Shown in pieces: positions 7,901 to 15,449 of a DNA stretch of 64,000 nt (position 1 is the first letter of the stretch; each line of letters opens with the position of its first letter). The stretch lies in the NCBI RefSeq assembly GCF_019145375.1, contig NZ_JAHSTX010000001.1, positions 2,269,001-2,333,000 on the forward strand, read 5' to 3'. The position numbers and the translations under genes were made by a program. The notes under the pieces are model-generated. The model ran no database searches and was not told where the DNA came from. It was given only the letters and a program-made list of their open reading frames with translations. The stretch comes from Pseudomonas triticicola (GTDB lineage Bacteria; Pseudomonadota; Gammaproteobacteria; Pseudomonadales; Pseudomonadaceae).

Positions 7901-9631
7901 AGTGAACTGGTCACCGAATACCAGCGTGATGCCGCAGGCCGCTTGCTGGTCAAGACGCTGCCCGATGGTGACGAGATTCATTACAGCTACGATGCGCTCG
8001 GTCGCCTTGTCAATGTCGATGACGGCCATTGGCCGCTCGCCTATAAATACGATTTGCAAGACCGACTCATCGAAGAACACCAGGGCTGGGGCACTCTGCG
8101 CTACGAATACGACTGCGTTGGCCAGCTCAAGTACTGCCGTTTGCCCGATGGCAGCAAACTCGATTACCGCTACCAACCTGGCGGGCAACTCAGCAGCATC
8201 GACCTCAACGGCTCGCGGCTGACCAGCCACCAATTCAGCGCTGGTCGCGAACAACAACGCCAACAAGGGTTGCTGCTCAGCCAATACCAATACGATGAAC
8301 AGGGCCGCCTGCAAGCGCACAGCGTGAGCCAGCGGGACAAACACCTGTTCCAGCGCCGCTACCAATACGACGCCAACGGCAACCTCGCCGGCATCGACGA
8401 CAGCCGCAAAGGCAATCGCAGCTATCACTACGACCCGCTGGATCGCCTGATCAGCGTCCGCGGCGCCATGCCTGAGAGCTTCGCCCATGACCCGGCAGGC
8501 AACCTCCTCGGACAAAATGAACTACCTGCGGCGAACCTCGCCAACGTCAAAGGCAACCGCCTGCTGATGCAAGGCGACCGCCATTACGATTACGACGCCT
8601 ACGGCAACCTGATCCGCGAACGCCGTGGCACCGGCCAAAAGCTCGTCACTGAATACAATTACGACTGTCAGCACCGCCTGATCGGCGTCAGCCTGCCAGG
8701 CGGCAGCACAGCATCCTACAAATACGATGCCTTCGGCCGCCGCATCGAGAAAACCGTCGACGGCCACACCATTGAATTCCTCTGGCAAGGCGAGCGCCTC
8801 ATCGCTGAAAGCGCAGAGAACCGCTATCGCAGCTACATCTACGAACCGGGCAGTTTCCGCCCTTTGGCCATGCTTGATGGAGAGGGCCCGCTTAGAGCGG
8901 CACCCTTCTACTACCAACTCGACCACCTCGGAACGCCGCAGGAACTAACCGACTACAGCGGCGAGATCATGTGGTCGGCGAAATACCGCGCCTACGGCAA
9001 CCTCGCGGCGCTGGATGTGAGCGAAATCGATAATCCGCTGCGTTTTCAAGGGCAGTATTTCGACGCCGAGACAGGGTTACATTACAACCGCCACCGCTAC
9101 TACAATCCGAGGACTGGCCGGTTCTTGACGCCGGATCCGATCAAGCTTGCGGGTGGGTTGAATAGCTACCAGTACGTGCCTAACCCTACGGGGTGGGTGG
9201 ATCCCCTAGGGTTGAATACTTGTCCAGGCGGAGATAAATGCGTTCCGGGGCAAGGCGCTGAAATACCTGAAGGAAAAGCCAGGGTAAGCGATGGAGCCCC
9301 GCCTCCTCCCGACGTTCAATGGACAAATCATGGCAATAAACATGTGGCGCCTAAGGCTCCTTGGCCATCTGTTGTAAAATCGACCGCTAATGGAGGTGCA
9401 GCTAAATATCTACCCGGCACGGACATTGAAGCGTTAGAACGGCACGCGTTTGCAAATGGTCAAGATGTTAACAACGGAAAACCATGGAAAGTAATTGACA
9501 TGGGAAAAACCATAGGCGCCAATGACGGAAAAGAAACTCAGTACATGAGAGTGGAGTTAAGTGCAAACACAATACATGGGCATCCAATATCAGAAGAATC
9601 GTTTAGAAAACTAACGAAAAAGAAGAAATGA
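4976..9631 (+). CDS. Full-length Rhs repeat polymorphic toxin, T6SS effector (toxin tip A)
   Basis: A 1551-aa protein. Residues 1-400 are an N-terminal delivery region with a beta-rich segment (about 70-135) and hydrophobic segments near 250-270 and 280-312; no PAAR motif is apparent. At about 404 NGCPVSMVTGEELL opens the Rhs/YD-repeat cocoon, which runs to [19 protein letters not shown] and the autocleavage motif [10 protein letters not shown] (D1409-L1413). The remaining 138 aa form the toxin tip: NHGNKH near its start and MRVELSANTIHGHP near its end. I cannot assign the tip to a family with certainty; an RNase-like (BECR-type) fold is a guess. The layout resembles Tse5/RhsA effectors, in which the cocoon sequesters the cleaved toxin. 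The tip is AT-richer than the core, a sign of tip exchange. An immunity gene follows after 3 bp. Confidence 0.93.
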   Translation: MDRVAFVDNQLNTFKDSLKLYQEQTKTWYAQALDKGSRAADMPSLLGMERVIKAGNTSKTVSMTDGNFTSNVAQCPLKGPLLIESKFESVYDIPVGDIEVEIVAVDGGAVSKVKLDAQGKAAWTGGVPGKFYTIRVHNEVTPAQIDALFSSYSGVTAELEGFLRKEWAGFKPQWSNLSTSGTAMAIGNGILEGGWEAIKGVWDGISLVLDILQDPGKFAKDLGAGADELIKVAKSSPDIMKKAMLLASDEAALFLLVRSAVIWLAGLPPMKMAGDVAKMTTAIVVGIAIDIVIGVVLTIAAEGTGVIYLAARLKKYGELVIKAVIGFVKSVFKIINGFMEYVAKYTAVAARGVTAKVRNGISELRFDGKRVTTVETPKTRHDAPAQSKTPDEKSATCAKNTCTNGCPVSMVTGEELLTLTDGELGGPAPFSWTRLYRTSAAEIDCGLGFGWSHALAQRIEINADEVVWTDHENRVITFPLPSIQRPAITNSLSEAAIFIGDDPSELILTQAGEHAQFYHFRYDCKGATLIAISDKYDNRLHVTRDIHGRIKRIDNGAGRALLLRYDRKHIVAVDYQQFTPADNLEDVWTTVQTIISYAYDSQHRLIEAKNAAGEAERYAYNDQNVILERRLAGGARFYWEWEKEGKSARCIHHWANFSQMDTRYVWDDKGSVTVTNADGSEEIYTHDDQARLVAQIDPDGAENLKAYDDKGRLVAEQNPLGAITEYRYNESGHLVAVIPPEDEPTGYEYSRGFVSKVVRGKAVWKYQRNNQGDITQQTDPDGNTTYYSYDRRGRLQEIGLPDGSRHQLGWNSLGQLLEERLPGGSQRKYRYDALGRQITRQDENGAITHFQWDAANRLAQITLPGGATRAFTYNAYGRVTAERDELGRITRYEYADNLHLVSRRINPDGSQLRYRYDNSRLLLTEIENERGEHYHLDYYANGLIQQETGFDGRRTAYEYDLNGQLLKKTEFGDDGSELVTEYQRDAAGRLLVKTLPDGDEIHYSYDALGRLVNVDDGHWPLAYKYDLQDRLIEEHQGWGTLRYEYDCVGQLKYCRLPDGSKLDYRYQPGGQLSSIDLNGSRLTSHQFSAGREQQRQQGLLLSQYQYDEQGRLQAHSVSQRDKHLFQRRYQYDANGNLAGIDDSRKGNRSYHYDPLDRLISVRGAMPESFAHDPAGNLLGQNELPAANLANVKGNRLLMQGDRHYDYDAYGNLIRERRGTGQKLVTEYNYDCQHRLIGVSLPGGSTASYKYDAFGRRIEKTVDGHTIEFLWQGERLIAESAENRYRSYIYEPGSFRPLAMLDGEGPLRAAPFYYQLDHLGTPQELTDYSGEIMWSAKYRAYGNLAALDVSEIDNPLRFQGQYFDAETGLHYNRHRYYNPRTGRFLTPDPIKLAGGLNSYQYVPNPTGWVDPLGLNTCPGGDKCVPGQGAEIPEGKARVSDGAPPPPDVQWTNHGNKHVAPKAPWPSVVKSTANGGAAKYLPGTDIEALERHAFANGQDVNNGKPWKVIDMGKTIGANDGKETQYMRVELSANTIHGHPISEESFRKLTKKKK

Positions 9632-9634
9632 TTT

Positions 9635-9937
9635 ATGAATCTTGAAAACATAAAAAAACTTGGTGGCAAGATAACTTTTGACGAAATATCCAGCCTAGTC
9701 GGATCGGATATTTCGCTCATTACAGATGAATTAAGGGAGGATCTTTTGCAAGCGCTACTCCCGCACGAGCAAACAATAGACATTGGTTGGTATCCCGAAT
9801 TCAGTGAACAAGGCGCCTTCAGAATCTCATTAATCGCAAATCAAAATTGGGCATCGCCTATATACACCGAAACGGCCAAAACCTGGGCCGATCTTGAAAA
9901 AGCGTTAGATCATACATTGAATAAAGTAAAAATTTAA
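9635..9937 (+). CDS. Putative immunity protein A for the main Rhs toxin
   Basis: A 100-aa acidic, AT-rich reading frame (MNLENIKKLGGKITFDEISS...). It begins 3 bp after the rhs stop, the standard position for a T6SS immunity gene. There is no signal peptide or membrane segment, so it should act in the cytoplasm, which points to a cytoplasmic target (nucleic acid, nucleotide or translation) for toxin A. I do not recognise the family; the function rests on position, size and base composition. Confidence 0.7.
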   Translation: MNLENIKKLGGKITFDEISSLVGSDISLITDELREDLLQALLPHEQTIDIGWYPEFSEQGAFRISLIANQNWASPIYTETAKTWADLEKALDHTLNKVKI

Positions 9938-10048
9938 TGGATCGACGAGCGCGCGTTGACTAGCCAGCGTCGACGACGGTCGTTAGCCTTTCGCCTATAA
10001 ATATGACTTGCAGACCAACTCATCGAGGAACACCAAGTCTGGGGCTCC
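9938..10048 (+). pseudogene. Frameshifted 5' edge of displaced rhs cassette B1
   Basis: From about 9990 the sequence parallels the main rhs at about 8036-8100 (CGCCTATAAATA..., then GAGGAACACCAAG). One base is missing within the codons matching YDLQDR, which shifts the frame and creates an in-frame stop. The 50 bases before it show no clear similarity. This marks the junction where the displaced copy lost its upstream part. Confidence 0.6.
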
Positions 10049-11629
10049 TTGCGCTACGAATACGACAGCGTCGGCCAACTTAGCCACTGCCGTCTGCCGG
10101 ATGGCTGCACGCTCGATTACCGTCATTTGTCCGGTGGACGCCTGAGCAGCATCGACCTCAATGGCTCACGCCTGACCAGCCACCAATTCAATGCAGGCCG
10201 CGAGCAACAGCGCCAACAAGGCTTGCTGCTTAGCCAATACCAATACGATGAACAGGGCCGACTACAGGCCCACAGCGTCAGCCAACGGGACAAACACCTG
10301 TTCCAGCGTCGCTACAACTACGATGCCAACGGCAATCTCGCCGGCAACGAGGACAGTCGCAAAGGCAACCGCAGCTATCACTACGACCCGCTGGATCGCC
10401 TGATCAGCGTACGCGGTGCAATGCCTGAGAGCTTCGCTCACGACCCCGCAGGCAACCTGCTCAGCCAAAATGAACTGCCTGCGGCGAACCTCGCCAACGT
10501 CAAAGGCAATCGCCTGCTGATGCAAGGCGACCGCCACTACGACTATGACGCCCACGGAAATCTGATCCGCGAAAGTCGCGGCACCGGCCAGAAGCTTGTC
10601 ACTGAGTACCGCTACGACTGCCAACACCGCCTGATCGGCGTCAGCCTGCCAGGCGGCAGCACCGCATCCTACAAATACGATGCCTTCGGCCGCCGCATCG
10701 AGAAAACTGTCGACGGCCACACCACTGAATTCCTCTGGCAAGGCGAACGCCTGATCGCCGAAAGCGCAGAAAATCGCTATCGCAGCTACATCTACGAACC
10801 GGGCAGCTTCCGCCCGTTGGCCATGCTCGATGGAGAGGGCCCGCTTAGAGCGGCACCCTTCTACTACCAACTCGACCACCTCGGCACGCCGCAGGAACTG
10901 ACCGACTACAGCGGCGAAATCATGTGGTCGGCGAAGTACCGTGCCTACGGCAACCTCGCGGCACTGGATGTCAGCGAAATCGATAATCCACTGCGCTTCC
11001 AAGGTCAGTATTTCGACGCCGAGACAGGCTTATATTACAACCGTCACCGCTACTACAATCCGGGAACTGGACGGTTTTTGACGCCCGATCCGATCAAGCT
11101 TGCGGGTGGGTTGAATAGCTACCAGTACGTGACGAACCCTACGGGGTGGGTGGATCCGTTGGGGCTGAACGGGTGCCCGCCAGATGGAGATGGAAAAGGA
11201 AGTCCAACGACAACGACTGGAAATGCAAAGGTCGATACCAAAGAACCGCTTCCACCGGATGTGGACTGGTCAAGTCCTAGCGTCAAAAGAGCCTCTGCAC
11301 AACTTGACCAAGGCGCTAAGGACGTTACGGTAAACAGTCGAGCGGAAGCTGAAGAATTGTTTAGAGAAAAATATGTAGGGCAAGGATATAGAAATGCTGA
11401 AGAATTTAACTCCGTAACAGCGAAGGATTACTTCCAAACACCTCAAGGAAAAGAATCCTATTACCACTGGGATGACACTCCAGTGTCTGATATTGAAACT
11501 CGGAAGGTTTACATGGCCAATCACAGCCCTACCGACCCACATGCTGCCATGCCACTTTTACAACTGCACCCTAAAGACGGAAAAGTAATTCGAATCTACT
11601 GGCCAAACTCATTTGCAGGTCAAAAATGA
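10049..11629 (+). CDS. Displaced rhs 3' cassette B1 with toxin tip B
   Basis: An open frame of 526 codons from a TTG; this is probably an accidental start because the frame is broken just upstream. Residues 1-368 match the C-terminal YD repeats of the main Rhs nearly word for word. VDPLGL is at D369 and a distinct tip of about 153 aa follows. The tip has KRASAQLDQGAKDVTVNSRAEAEELFREKYVGQGYRN, then YYHWDD, DPHAAMPLLQLHPKDGKVIRIYWP. I do not recognise it with confidence. Lacking the N-terminal delivery region, the product could not be exported by itself; recombination into the full-length rhs would give a working effector (inference from known orphan rhs tips). The tip and its immunity gene are repeated exactly at 17,196-18,040. 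Confidence 0.8.
   Translation: MRYEYDSVGQLSHCRLPDGCTLDYRHLSGGRLSSIDLNGSRLTSHQFNAGREQQRQQGLLLSQYQYDEQGRLQAHSVSQRDKHLFQRRYNYDANGNLAGNEDSRKGNRSYHYDPLDRLISVRGAMPESFAHDPAGNLLSQNELPAANLANVKGNRLLMQGDRHYDYDAHGNLIRESRGTGQKLVTEYRYDCQHRLIGVSLPGGSTASYKYDAFGRRIEKTVDGHTTEFLWQGERLIAESAENRYRSYIYEPGSFRPLAMLDGEGPLRAAPFYYQLDHLGTPQELTDYSGEIMWSAKYRAYGNLAALDVSEIDNPLRFQGQYFDAETGLYYNRHRYYNPGTGRFLTPDPIKLAGGLNSYQYVTNPTGWVDPLGLNGCPPDGDGKGSPTTTTGNAKVDTKEPLPPDVDWSSPSVKRASAQLDQGAKDVTVNSRAEAEELFREKYVGQGYRNAEEFNSVTAKDYFQTPQGKESYYHWDDTPVSDIETRKVYMANHSPTDPHAAMPLLQLHPKDGKVIRIYWPNSFAGQK
10100..10583 (+). repeat. 484-bp direct repeat, copy 1 (rhs core)
   Basis: By eye, base-for-base identical to 16,128-16,611 (offset 6,028). 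It is bounded by mismatches at 10,099 and 10,584. Between this block and the 1,655-bp block the two cassettes differ by scattered, largely silent changes, giving a mosaic pattern. Confidence 0.85.
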
Positions 11630-12012
11630 CAGAACAAAAGAAAATTCCTCGGAGTGTATGGCATGGACTCGACGGAGCGAGCTACGACAACATTGCACAG
11701 GAACTCCCCTCAGAAGACCCATTGCTACGAAGATGGGCCTCAATATATGCAATTTACAAGTACAAATTTTCGAACGACCCATATCAATATTATGAATTTA
11801 TTCACAAATCAAAAAATTCAAAATATGCATTAATAATATTCACTATACCTAGCGAGATAATCGATACAAACGATGGCATTGACGATCGCGACATCAACAT
11901 TTCCGACCTACACACAATGAATTCTGAAGAGGAGATCTATACAACCCTAGGAAAACTAGGAATAGACTCAGAATCATTCACACCTCCATGGCGGTGCGAA
12001 TACCCGCTTTAA
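11626..12012 (+). CDS. Putative immunity protein B (copy 1)
   Basis: A 128-aa, AT-rich frame (MTEQKKIPRSVWHGLDGASYDN...) whose ATG overlaps the toxin B stop by 4 bp (ATGA), so it is translationally coupled. There is no signal peptide or membrane helix, so it is probably cytoplasmic. It is identical to the copy at 17,654-18,040. The family is not recognised; the call rests on position, coupling and size. Confidence 0.68.
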   Translation: MTEQKKIPRSVWHGLDGASYDNIAQELPSEDPLLRRWASIYAIYKYKFSNDPYQYYEFIHKSKNSKYALIIFTIPSEIIDTNDGIDDRDINISDLHTMNSEEEIYTTLGKLGIDSESFTPPWRCEYPL

Positions 12013-12067
12013 TAATGATCGATGGGCGGCATTGAATTAAATCTAGACTGCTTTTGGATTTTGATCG

Positions 12068-12451
12068 GTGACTGCCTATCGCGGGCAACTCAGCAGCGGC
12101 GACCTCAACGGCTCGCGCCTGACCAGCCAACAGTTCAGCGCCGGTCGCGAGCAACAACGCCAACAAGGCTTGCTGCTCAGCCAATACCAATACGATGAAC
12201 AAGTACAACTGCATGCTCACAGCGTCAGTCAGCGGGACAAATACCTGTTCCAGCGTCGCTACAACTACGACGCCAACGGCAACCTCGCCGGTATTAACGA
12301 CAGCCGCAAAGGCAGCCGCAGCTTTCACTACGATCCACTGGATCGGCTGATCAGCGTACGCGGCGCTATGCCGGAGAGCTTCGCCCATGACCCGGCAGGC
12401 AACCTCCTCGGCCAGAATGACCTGCCCGCAGCCAACCTCGCCGACGTATAA
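12068..12451 (+). pseudogene. Displaced rhs cassette C, 5' fragment ending at a premature stop
   Basis: Rhs homology begins near 12,083 (GGGCAACTCAGCAGC), matching main rhs from about 8,184. The frame ends at TAA 12,449-12,451, where the other copies read AAA (Lys in NVKGNR), so a single base change broke it. The same frame resumes immediately and continues to 13,546. The identical stop is present in the duplicate at 18,477-18,479. Confidence 0.8.
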
Positions 12452-12466
12452 GGTAATCGCCTGCTG

Positions 12467-13546
12467 ATGCAAGGCGACCGCCACTACGACTACCACGCCT
12501 ACGGCAACCTGATCCGCGAACGTCGCGGCACCGGCCAAAGGCTCGTCACCGAATACCGCTACGATTGCCAACACCGCTTGATCGGCGTCAGCCTCCCAGG
12601 CGGCAGCACCGCAACCTACAAATACGACGCCTTTGGCCGCCGCATCGAGAAAACCGTCGACGGCCACACCACTGAATTCCTCTGGCAAGGCGAACGCCTG
12701 ATCGCCGAAAGCGCTGAGAACCGCTACCGCAGCTACATTTACGAACCGGGCACCTTCCGCCCGTTGGCCATGCTCGACGGCGAAGGCCCTCTAAAAGCGG
12801 CGCCGTTCTACTACCAACTCGACCACCTAGGGACCCCGCAAGAACTGACCGACTACAGCGGCGAAATCATGTGGTCGGCGAAGTACCGCGCCTATGGCAA
12901 CCTCGCCGCGCTGGACGTCAGCGAAATCGATAACCCGCTGCGCTTCCAGGGTCAGTATTTCGACGCAGAAACGGGGTTACATTACAACCGCCACCGCTAC
13001 TACAATCCGGGAACTGGACGGTTCTTGACGCCGGATCCGATCAAGCTTGCGGGTGGGTTGAACAGCTACCAGTACGTGCCTAACCCTACGGGGTGGGTGG
13101 ATCCTTTAGGGTTGAATACTTGTCCTGGAGGCGAAAACTGTACGCCTAGCATCGGCGCTGATGATTCCGCTATAAAACCAAAAGTAGATGAAGGCGACCA
13201 AAAAGCGCCCGAAACAGGGGGAGCTGCCCGCGCGGCTCTATATTCCGCGAATTGGCCTAAAGCAAACTTAAACAGTGCCGTTGAAAAATTCGCTGGAAGC
13301 AATCCAATAGTCAGCACTACGGACAAGGGCAAAAGAATATATAAAAACCCCCAAAACGGGATAGAAGTGGTTGAAGACATGAACGGAAATTATTTCAGAA
13401 TTTATGATCCTTCCTTGCCTGGAAAGCGTAAGTATTTAAACCTTGAAGGAATTATTCCGAGCAATAAAACGCTTCCAAACGGTAAGCAAGCCGGAAGAAC
13501 ACAAAGCGAATATAACGAAGTCACGCACTTCAACAAGGAACCATAA
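12467..13546 (+). CDS. Displaced rhs cassette C, 3' part with toxin tip C
   Basis: A 359-codon frame restarting at ATG 12,467, in the same frame as 12,068-12,451. It holds Rhs core repeats, VDPLGL at D212 and a tip of about 143 aa. The tip ends NYFRIYDPSLPGKRKYLNLEGIIP...GKQAGRTQSEYNEVTHFNKEP. This FRI.D...YL.L.G...GR.Q.EYN.VTHF pattern recalls a tip family I associate from memory with several contact-dependent and LXG-type toxins, but I cannot name it firmly. Without the N-terminal part it is a silent cassette unless recombined or restarted internally. The immunity gene follows by 3 bp. Confidence 0.7.
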   Translation: MQGDRHYDYHAYGNLIRERRGTGQRLVTEYRYDCQHRLIGVSLPGGSTATYKYDAFGRRIEKTVDGHTTEFLWQGERLIAESAENRYRSYIYEPGTFRPLAMLDGEGPLKAAPFYYQLDHLGTPQELTDYSGEIMWSAKYRAYGNLAALDVSEIDNPLRFQGQYFDAETGLHYNRHRYYNPGTGRFLTPDPIKLAGGLNSYQYVPNPTGWVDPLGLNTCPGGENCTPSIGADDSAIKPKVDEGDQKAPETGGAARAALYSANWPKANLNSAVEKFAGSNPIVSTTDKGKRIYKNPQNGIEVVEDMNGNYFRIYDPSLPGKRKYLNLEGIIPSNKTLPNGKQAGRTQSEYNEVTHFNKEP

Positions 13547-13549
13547 AAA

Positions 13550-13882
13550 ATGAAAACAATTTCAGTACCCTTATCTAGAGATGCAATGCATCGCTTGGAC
13601 TTGGATGAATGCATACCCGGCGACTTAGAAGAGCTATCAGTCTCAGAAGAAGAATTTCTAGCCCTTTCAAAAACGGGGGTACTTGAGGAAATAAACTCGA
13701 CGCTGAGCAAACTCATCGATGAATATGAAGACGAAAGCATACAAGGACAAACCGAATTAGAATCAGCTCTCAAGATATTTCAAAAATTATTCGCCACTAC
13801 AAATTCCGACACACTAAGGAAGATCATACATCTCAACGAAATGGCGATGAAATACGATACAGGTATGTTTTTTTACTTCTAA
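13550..13882 (+). CDS. Putative immunity protein C
   Basis: A 110-aa strongly acidic, AT-rich frame (MKTISVPLSRDAMHRLDLDECIPGDLEELSVSEEEF...) starting 3 bp after the toxin C stop. The high Asp/Glu content suits blocking a basic nuclease-like toxin surface (inference). It has no signal peptide. Family not recognised. Confidence 0.68.
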   Translation: MKTISVPLSRDAMHRLDLDECIPGDLEELSVSEEEFLALSKTGVLEEINSTLSKLIDEYEDESIQGQTELESALKIFQKLFATTNSDTLRKIIHLNEMAMKYDTGMFFYF

Positions 13883-13914
13883 TCCTCATACTTGACGGTG
13901 AAAGCCAATTAAAG

Positions 13915-14649
13915 CTACGTCGTTCCACAACAAGCTCGGCTACCTAGCACGCCGCAGGAACTTCTCGACTACAATAGCGAATAATGTAGTCGGCGAAGTA
14001 CCGCGCCTACGACAACCTCGCAGCGCTGGATGTCAGCGAAATCGATAATCCGCTGCGTTTTCAAGGGCAGTATTTCGACGCCGAGACAGGCTTACATTAC
14101 AACCGCCACCGCTACTACAATCCGGGAACTGGACGGTTCTTGACGCCGGATCCGATCAAGCTTGCGGGTGGGTTGAATAGCTACCAGTACGTGCCTAACC
14201 CTACGGGGTGGGTGGATCCGTTGGGGCTGAACAGCACTAATTGCCCGAAAAAGATTGATACAAGCGAGTACCAAACGCGTAAAGATCTACGAACAGATAT
14301 TTATGATGCGAAACGTCCAGAAGGTAGGCATGCGACAAAGCACACAAATGCACAATCGGCAGAACAAGCGAAATCGCTAAGTCTAGGCCAAGGCACCAGA
14401 GACGGAAAACCTGAGGCCTCCTATCTTCCCGATATCGCTAATAATGTGAGCGGATTTGAGAAACAAGCAGCGTACTCAGCAGTGCGCGATGGAAATGTAT
14501 TTGATCACGGCGGCTCAAGATATATGTTCTATAGATCAGAAACTCCAGTCGGCTACAACAATGGAGAACTGACAAACTGGGTCAGGATAGAGCTATGCAA
14601 AGCCGGCGAGCCTGTCATCCATAGTTTCCAGCCGCCCCTGAACAGGTAA
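13915..14649 (+). pseudogene. Displaced rhs tip fragment D (core remnant plus toxin tip D)
   Basis: Degraded rhs similarity begins near 13,915. A TAG at 13,987-13,989 replaces the Trp codon of IMWSAKYRAYGN; from 13,990 the frame is open to 14,649 with a possible TTG start at 14,140. After VDPLGL (Asp codon at 14,215) a tip of about 139 aa follows: [38 protein letters not shown], then [19 protein letters not shown] at the end. The arrangement of a HxxxKH element and a terminal RxEL...IH element recalls tip A. Almost all of the cocoon is lost, so the tip can only act after recombination. Confidence 0.7.
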
Positions 14650-14671
14650 AAAAATATATGGGCAATGTGAA

Positions 14672-15016
14672 ATGAGACCAAAACTAGAGCACAAGCTTCA
14701 CCCTATACGCGTGCCAAGCGGTGGGACGATAACAATCAACAACCTATTTGAAGTCGAGCTTACACCTGATACAAGTGAATGGTTCTCCAGCTCGGTTTTG
14801 ATTGGTGGAGTCCGCCGAAGCACTGGGCACTGTTTTGATTCTAGAGTGGAGCCGGAAGGTGATCCCGAAGGGTATTTTGTAATTGACTTTCTAACAATTG
14901 AATATGACCATAAAGGGAAACCGATAAAAAATTCAGAAATTTTCCTTGGAGAATTCAGAACCAAGAGCAAACTTGAATTTATCGAGAAAATCGAATCCTT
15001 TATGTTGGAAGTGTAA
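14672..15016 (+). CDS. Putative immunity protein D
   Basis: A 114-aa AT-rich frame (MRPKLEHKLHPIRVPSGGTITINNLFEVELTPDTSEWF...) 22 bp after the toxin D stop. It is predicted to be a soluble, mostly beta protein without a signal peptide. Its place behind tip D is the only functional evidence. An ATG and frame kept intact behind a largely lost toxin would fit selection for immunity alone. Confidence 0.62.
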   Translation: MRPKLEHKLHPIRVPSGGTITINNLFEVELTPDTSEWFSSSVLIGGVRRSTGHCFDSRVEPEGDPEGYFVIDFLTIEYDHKGKPIKNSEIFLGEFRTKSKLEFIEKIESFMLEV

Positions 15017-15093
15017 AAAACTTAGAAAAATGGAGGCAAATTTATTTTTTAAGCACTGAAATAAGTCTGTCCCCATTTGTCGTCCCAGTAAAC

Positions 15094-15449
15094 AATGCCG
15101 ATGGCAGCGAAGAAGTCTACACCCACGATGACAAGGCTCGACTCGTCGCCAAGGTCGATCCGGATGGATCCCTCCTGAGGGTGTTCCGACGCGTTACAAC
15201 TACTTCAACGGTTAACTTATTGATGTGTAGCGCGGCAAGGCCCGCTGGAAATACGAACGCAACCGCCAAGGCGATATTACCCAACAAACCGATCCTGACG
15301 GCAACGAGACCTTCTACAGCTATGACCGTAAGGGACGCTTGCTGGAGATCCGTCACTCCGACGGCAGTCGTCATCAACTGGGCTGGAACAACCTCGGCCA
15401 GTTGTTGGAAAAGCGCCTGCCAGACGGCGGGCAACGAAAATACCGCTAA
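15094..15449 (+). pseudogene. Degraded rhs core leading into cassette B2
   Basis: AACAATGCCGATGGCAGCG and the next 350 bases match the main rhs YD-repeat region from about 6,995-7,470. There are several stops, including a frameshifted stretch near 15,175-15,225 and TAA at 15,447-15,449 in place of a Tyr-coding codon (YRYDALGR). Just before it, at 15,017-15,093, lies AT-rich sequence with AATAAGTCTGTCCCCATTTG, which may be a scar of a mobile element. Confidence 0.65.

Larger units (their letters stand above)
11034..12688 (+). repeat. 1,655-bp perfect direct repeat, copy 1 (toxin B, immunity B, start of cassette C)
   Basis: Identical to 17,062-18,716 as far as I can compare by eye (offset 6,028). 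The edges are a T/C difference at 11,033 versus 17,061 and G/A at 12,689 versus 18,717. It contains the end of the rhs core, all of tip B, immunity B, the non-coding 12,013-12,067 and the first part of cassette C including its premature stop. Confidence 0.88.
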
